Shown here piece after piece: positions 12,839 through 14,329 of a stretch of 14,329 nucleotides of DNA. The translations under genes and the position numbers were made by a program. The DNA lies in NCBI GenBank assembly GCA_938008535.1, contig CALLKF010000210.1:1-14329 (forward strand). Direction: 5' to 3'. The notes under the pieces are model-generated. The model worked only from the letters and a program-made list of their open reading frames with translations. It was not told the origin of the DNA and did no database searches. The stretch comes from an uncultured Saprospirales bacterium (lineage in GTDB: Bacteria > Bacteroidota > Bacteroidia > Chitinophagales > JADIYW01). How positions within the stretch are numbered: position 1 is the stretch's first letter; every line of letters begins with the position of its first letter.

Positions 12839-14329
12839 TTATACTTGTACTTGCAAAGATGAAATATCTTTTGATTCTAAAAAACTTTCGCCTGTTAAAA
12901 ATATATCAACACTGCGAGCGCACTCGCGACCTTCGCTAATTGCCCAAACCACCAAGCTCTGTCCGCGACGCATATCGCCAGCCGTAAATATCTTTTCTTT
13001 GTTGGTTTTATAGAAATTATCTTTCACATTTCCTCTATTATCTAATTCAATTTCAGCTTGTTGCAATAATCCATCGTGTTGTGGATGCAAAAAACCCATT
13101 GCTAACAAAGCTAATTCGCATGGCAAAATTTGCTCAGTTCCTTCGATTTCTACAATTTGTGGTTTGCCATCTACCGTTTTCCATTCAATTTCCACAATTT
13201 TCAAACCAGTAAGTTCATTTTTATCGTTTCCAATAAATTCTTTCGTTAAAATAGACCATTTTCGTTCACAACCTTCTTCGTGCGACGACGATGTGCGCAA
13301 TTGCATCGGCCAAAGCGGCCACGGTGTACTTTCGGCTCTGTTTTCTGGTGGTTTTGCCAATAATTCAATTTGTGTAACCGAAGTTGCACCATGACGGTTA
13401 GATGTGCCAACACAATCGGAACCAGTATCACCACCACCAATTACAATAACGTTTTTATTCGATGCGAAAATATCACCATTTTCGTATTTTTTTCCTTGAT
13501 GATCGAGTTCGGTTTTGATTTCAGCAACACGTTTATTTTGTTGTGATAAAAATTCCATCGCTGGAAAAACACCTTTTAAATGTCGGCCTGGAATCGGCAA
13601 ATCGCGCGGAACAGTTGAGCCGCCAGAAAGTATAATTGCATCAAAATTTGTAGTTAATTCATCTATAGAAATATCAACGCCAACATTAGTATTAGTTTTA
13701 AAGACGATGCCTTCTTCTTGCATCAGTTTTAATCTTCTTTTAACAACTGTTTTTTCCAATTTAAAATCTGGAATTCCATAACGCAATAAACCGCCAATTT
13801 CATCAGCACGTTCAAAAACAGTAACATTGTGTCCAGCTTTATTGAGTTGTGCAGCAGCAGCCAAACCAGCTGGTCCAGAACCAACAACGGCTACTTTTTT
13901 ATCTGTTCTTTCTTTTGGTGGATTTGCTTGAATTAAATTTAATTCAAATGCTTTTTCTATGATTGATTTTTCAATATGCTCAATGGTTACTGGTGGTTGA
14001 TTGATGCCTAACACACAAGAAGCTTCACATGGTGCCGGACAAATTCTGCCAGTAAACTCTGGAAAATTATTGGTAGATAAAAGAATGTCTGTTGCTAATT
14101 GCCAATCTTTATGGTAAACAGCATCGTTAAATTCTGGAATAATATTTCCAAGCGGACAACCATTATGACAAAACGGAACACCGCAATTCATGCAGCGCGC
14201 AGCTTGCGTTTGCGTTTTTTCATCCGCAAATTCCAGATAAATTTCCTTGTACTCATGAATGCGTTCTTTTGCATCTTTGTAGGTTGGCAATTCTCTGTTA
14301 AATTCTAAAAATCCTGTTGGCTTTCCCAT
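12839..14329 (-). CDS. gltD: Glutamate synthase (NADPH) small subunit
   Basis: Passes electrons from NADPH through FAD and iron-sulfur clusters to the large subunit GltB, which makes two glutamates from glutamine and 2-oxoglutarate. The 496 residues show, in order, cysteines ARCMNCGVPFCHNGCP (Cys46, 49, 54, 58) and GRICPAPCEASC (Cys97, 101, 105) for the N-terminal 4Fe-4S domain, the FAD-binding VVGSGPAGLAAA (148-159), ERADEIGGLLRYGIPDFK, the NADPH-binding VIGGGDTGSDC (296-306), a PPENRAESTPWPLWP segment, and the C-terminal FAD site FTAGDMRRGQSLVVWAISEG. Length is normal for GltD. The ATG is the last three bases of the window, and the N-terminus MGKPTGFLEF is typical of the family, so the gene is complete. 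gltB is expected just beyond the edge, upstream on this strand. Confidence 0.97.
   Translation of the reverse strand: MGKPTGFLEFNRELPTYKDAKERIHEYKEIYLEFADEKTQTQAARCMNCGVPFCHNGCPLGNIIPEFNDAVYHKDWQLATDILLSTNNFPEFTGRICPAPCEASCVLGINQPPVTIEHIEKSIIEKAFELNLIQANPPKERTDKKVAVVGSGPAGLAAAAQLNKAGHNVTVFERADEIGGLLRYGIPDFKLEKTVVKRRLKLMQEEGIVFKTNTNVGVDISIDELTTNFDAIILSGGSTVPRDLPIPGRHLKGVFPAMEFLSQQNKRVAEIKTELDHQGKKYENGDIFASNKNVIVIGGGDTGSDCVGTSNRHGATSVTQIELLAKPPENRAESTPWPLWPMQLRTSSSHEEGCERKWSILTKEFIGNDKNELTGLKIVEIEWKTVDGKPQIVEIEGTEQILPCELALLAMGFLHPQHDGLLQQAEIELDNRGNVKDNFYKTNKEKIFTAGDMRRGQSLVVWAISEGRECARSVDIFLTGESFLESKDISSLQVQV

Noticed and set aside
1..14329. A new defence, phage or mobile multi-gene system
   Set aside because: No nuclease, transposase, integrase, toxin-antitoxin pair, reverse transcriptase or phage protein is visible on either strand. 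The genes are housekeeping or single-gene envelope units with separate promoters and terminators.

Overview
The window is AT-rich chromosomal DNA from a member of the Bacteroidota. The evidence is a 909-residue surface protein ending in a gliding-motility/type IX secretion (CHU_C-like) domain, several outer-surface lipoproteins, Bacteroidota-type -7 promoter elements (TAnnTTTG), no clear Shine-Dalgarno sequences, and a small PUL-less housekeeping context. A stand-alone small-type PurL and an ice-binding-family protein would suit a Chitinophagales/Sphingobacteriia-like lineage from a cool or aquatic habitat, but that placement is inference.

Layout. 1-2501 (+): the 3' part of purL, translationally coupled by a 4-bp ATGA overlap to a small membrane protein with a DUF3592-like tail. 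2502-2681: a spacer with two perfect inverted repeats. 2682-3500 (+): a lipoprotein serine esterase of the Fes/IroE type. 3664-4032 (+): a small orphan lipoprotein closed by a strong terminator. 4322-5395 (+): a lipoprotein with a Big_5 (Ig-like) domain and a DUF3494 ice-binding domain, also closed by a strong terminator. 5575-6744 (+): a monovalent cation/proton antiporter. 6930-7142 (+): a DUF6132-like small membrane protein. 7189-8556 (-): a DbpA-type DEAD-box RNA helicase. 8724-9761 (+): GMP reductase guaC. 9765-12494 (-): the large repetitive surface protein, converging on guaC with a 3-bp gap. 12495-12838: a spacer with a structured repeat element and a terminator. 12839-14329 (-): gltD, whose start codon is the last three bases of the window.

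How the genes work together. purL (de novo purine synthesis) and guaC (GMP to IMP) both feed IMP, and gltD supplies glutamate and draws on glutamine, but they are separate transcription units on different strands and nothing suggests an operon. The middle of the window (2682-7142) is a run of mostly single-gene units for envelope proteins: three lipoproteins and two membrane proteins. I see no transposase, integrase, tRNA, rRNA, CRISPR array, phage gene or defence system. I do not see a clear new multi-gene system. The most interesting items are the two-domain ice-binding lipoprotein, the mosaic repeat adhesin with a recent 156-bp internal duplication, and the intergenic repeat at 12594-12665, whose two halves differ by compensatory changes.
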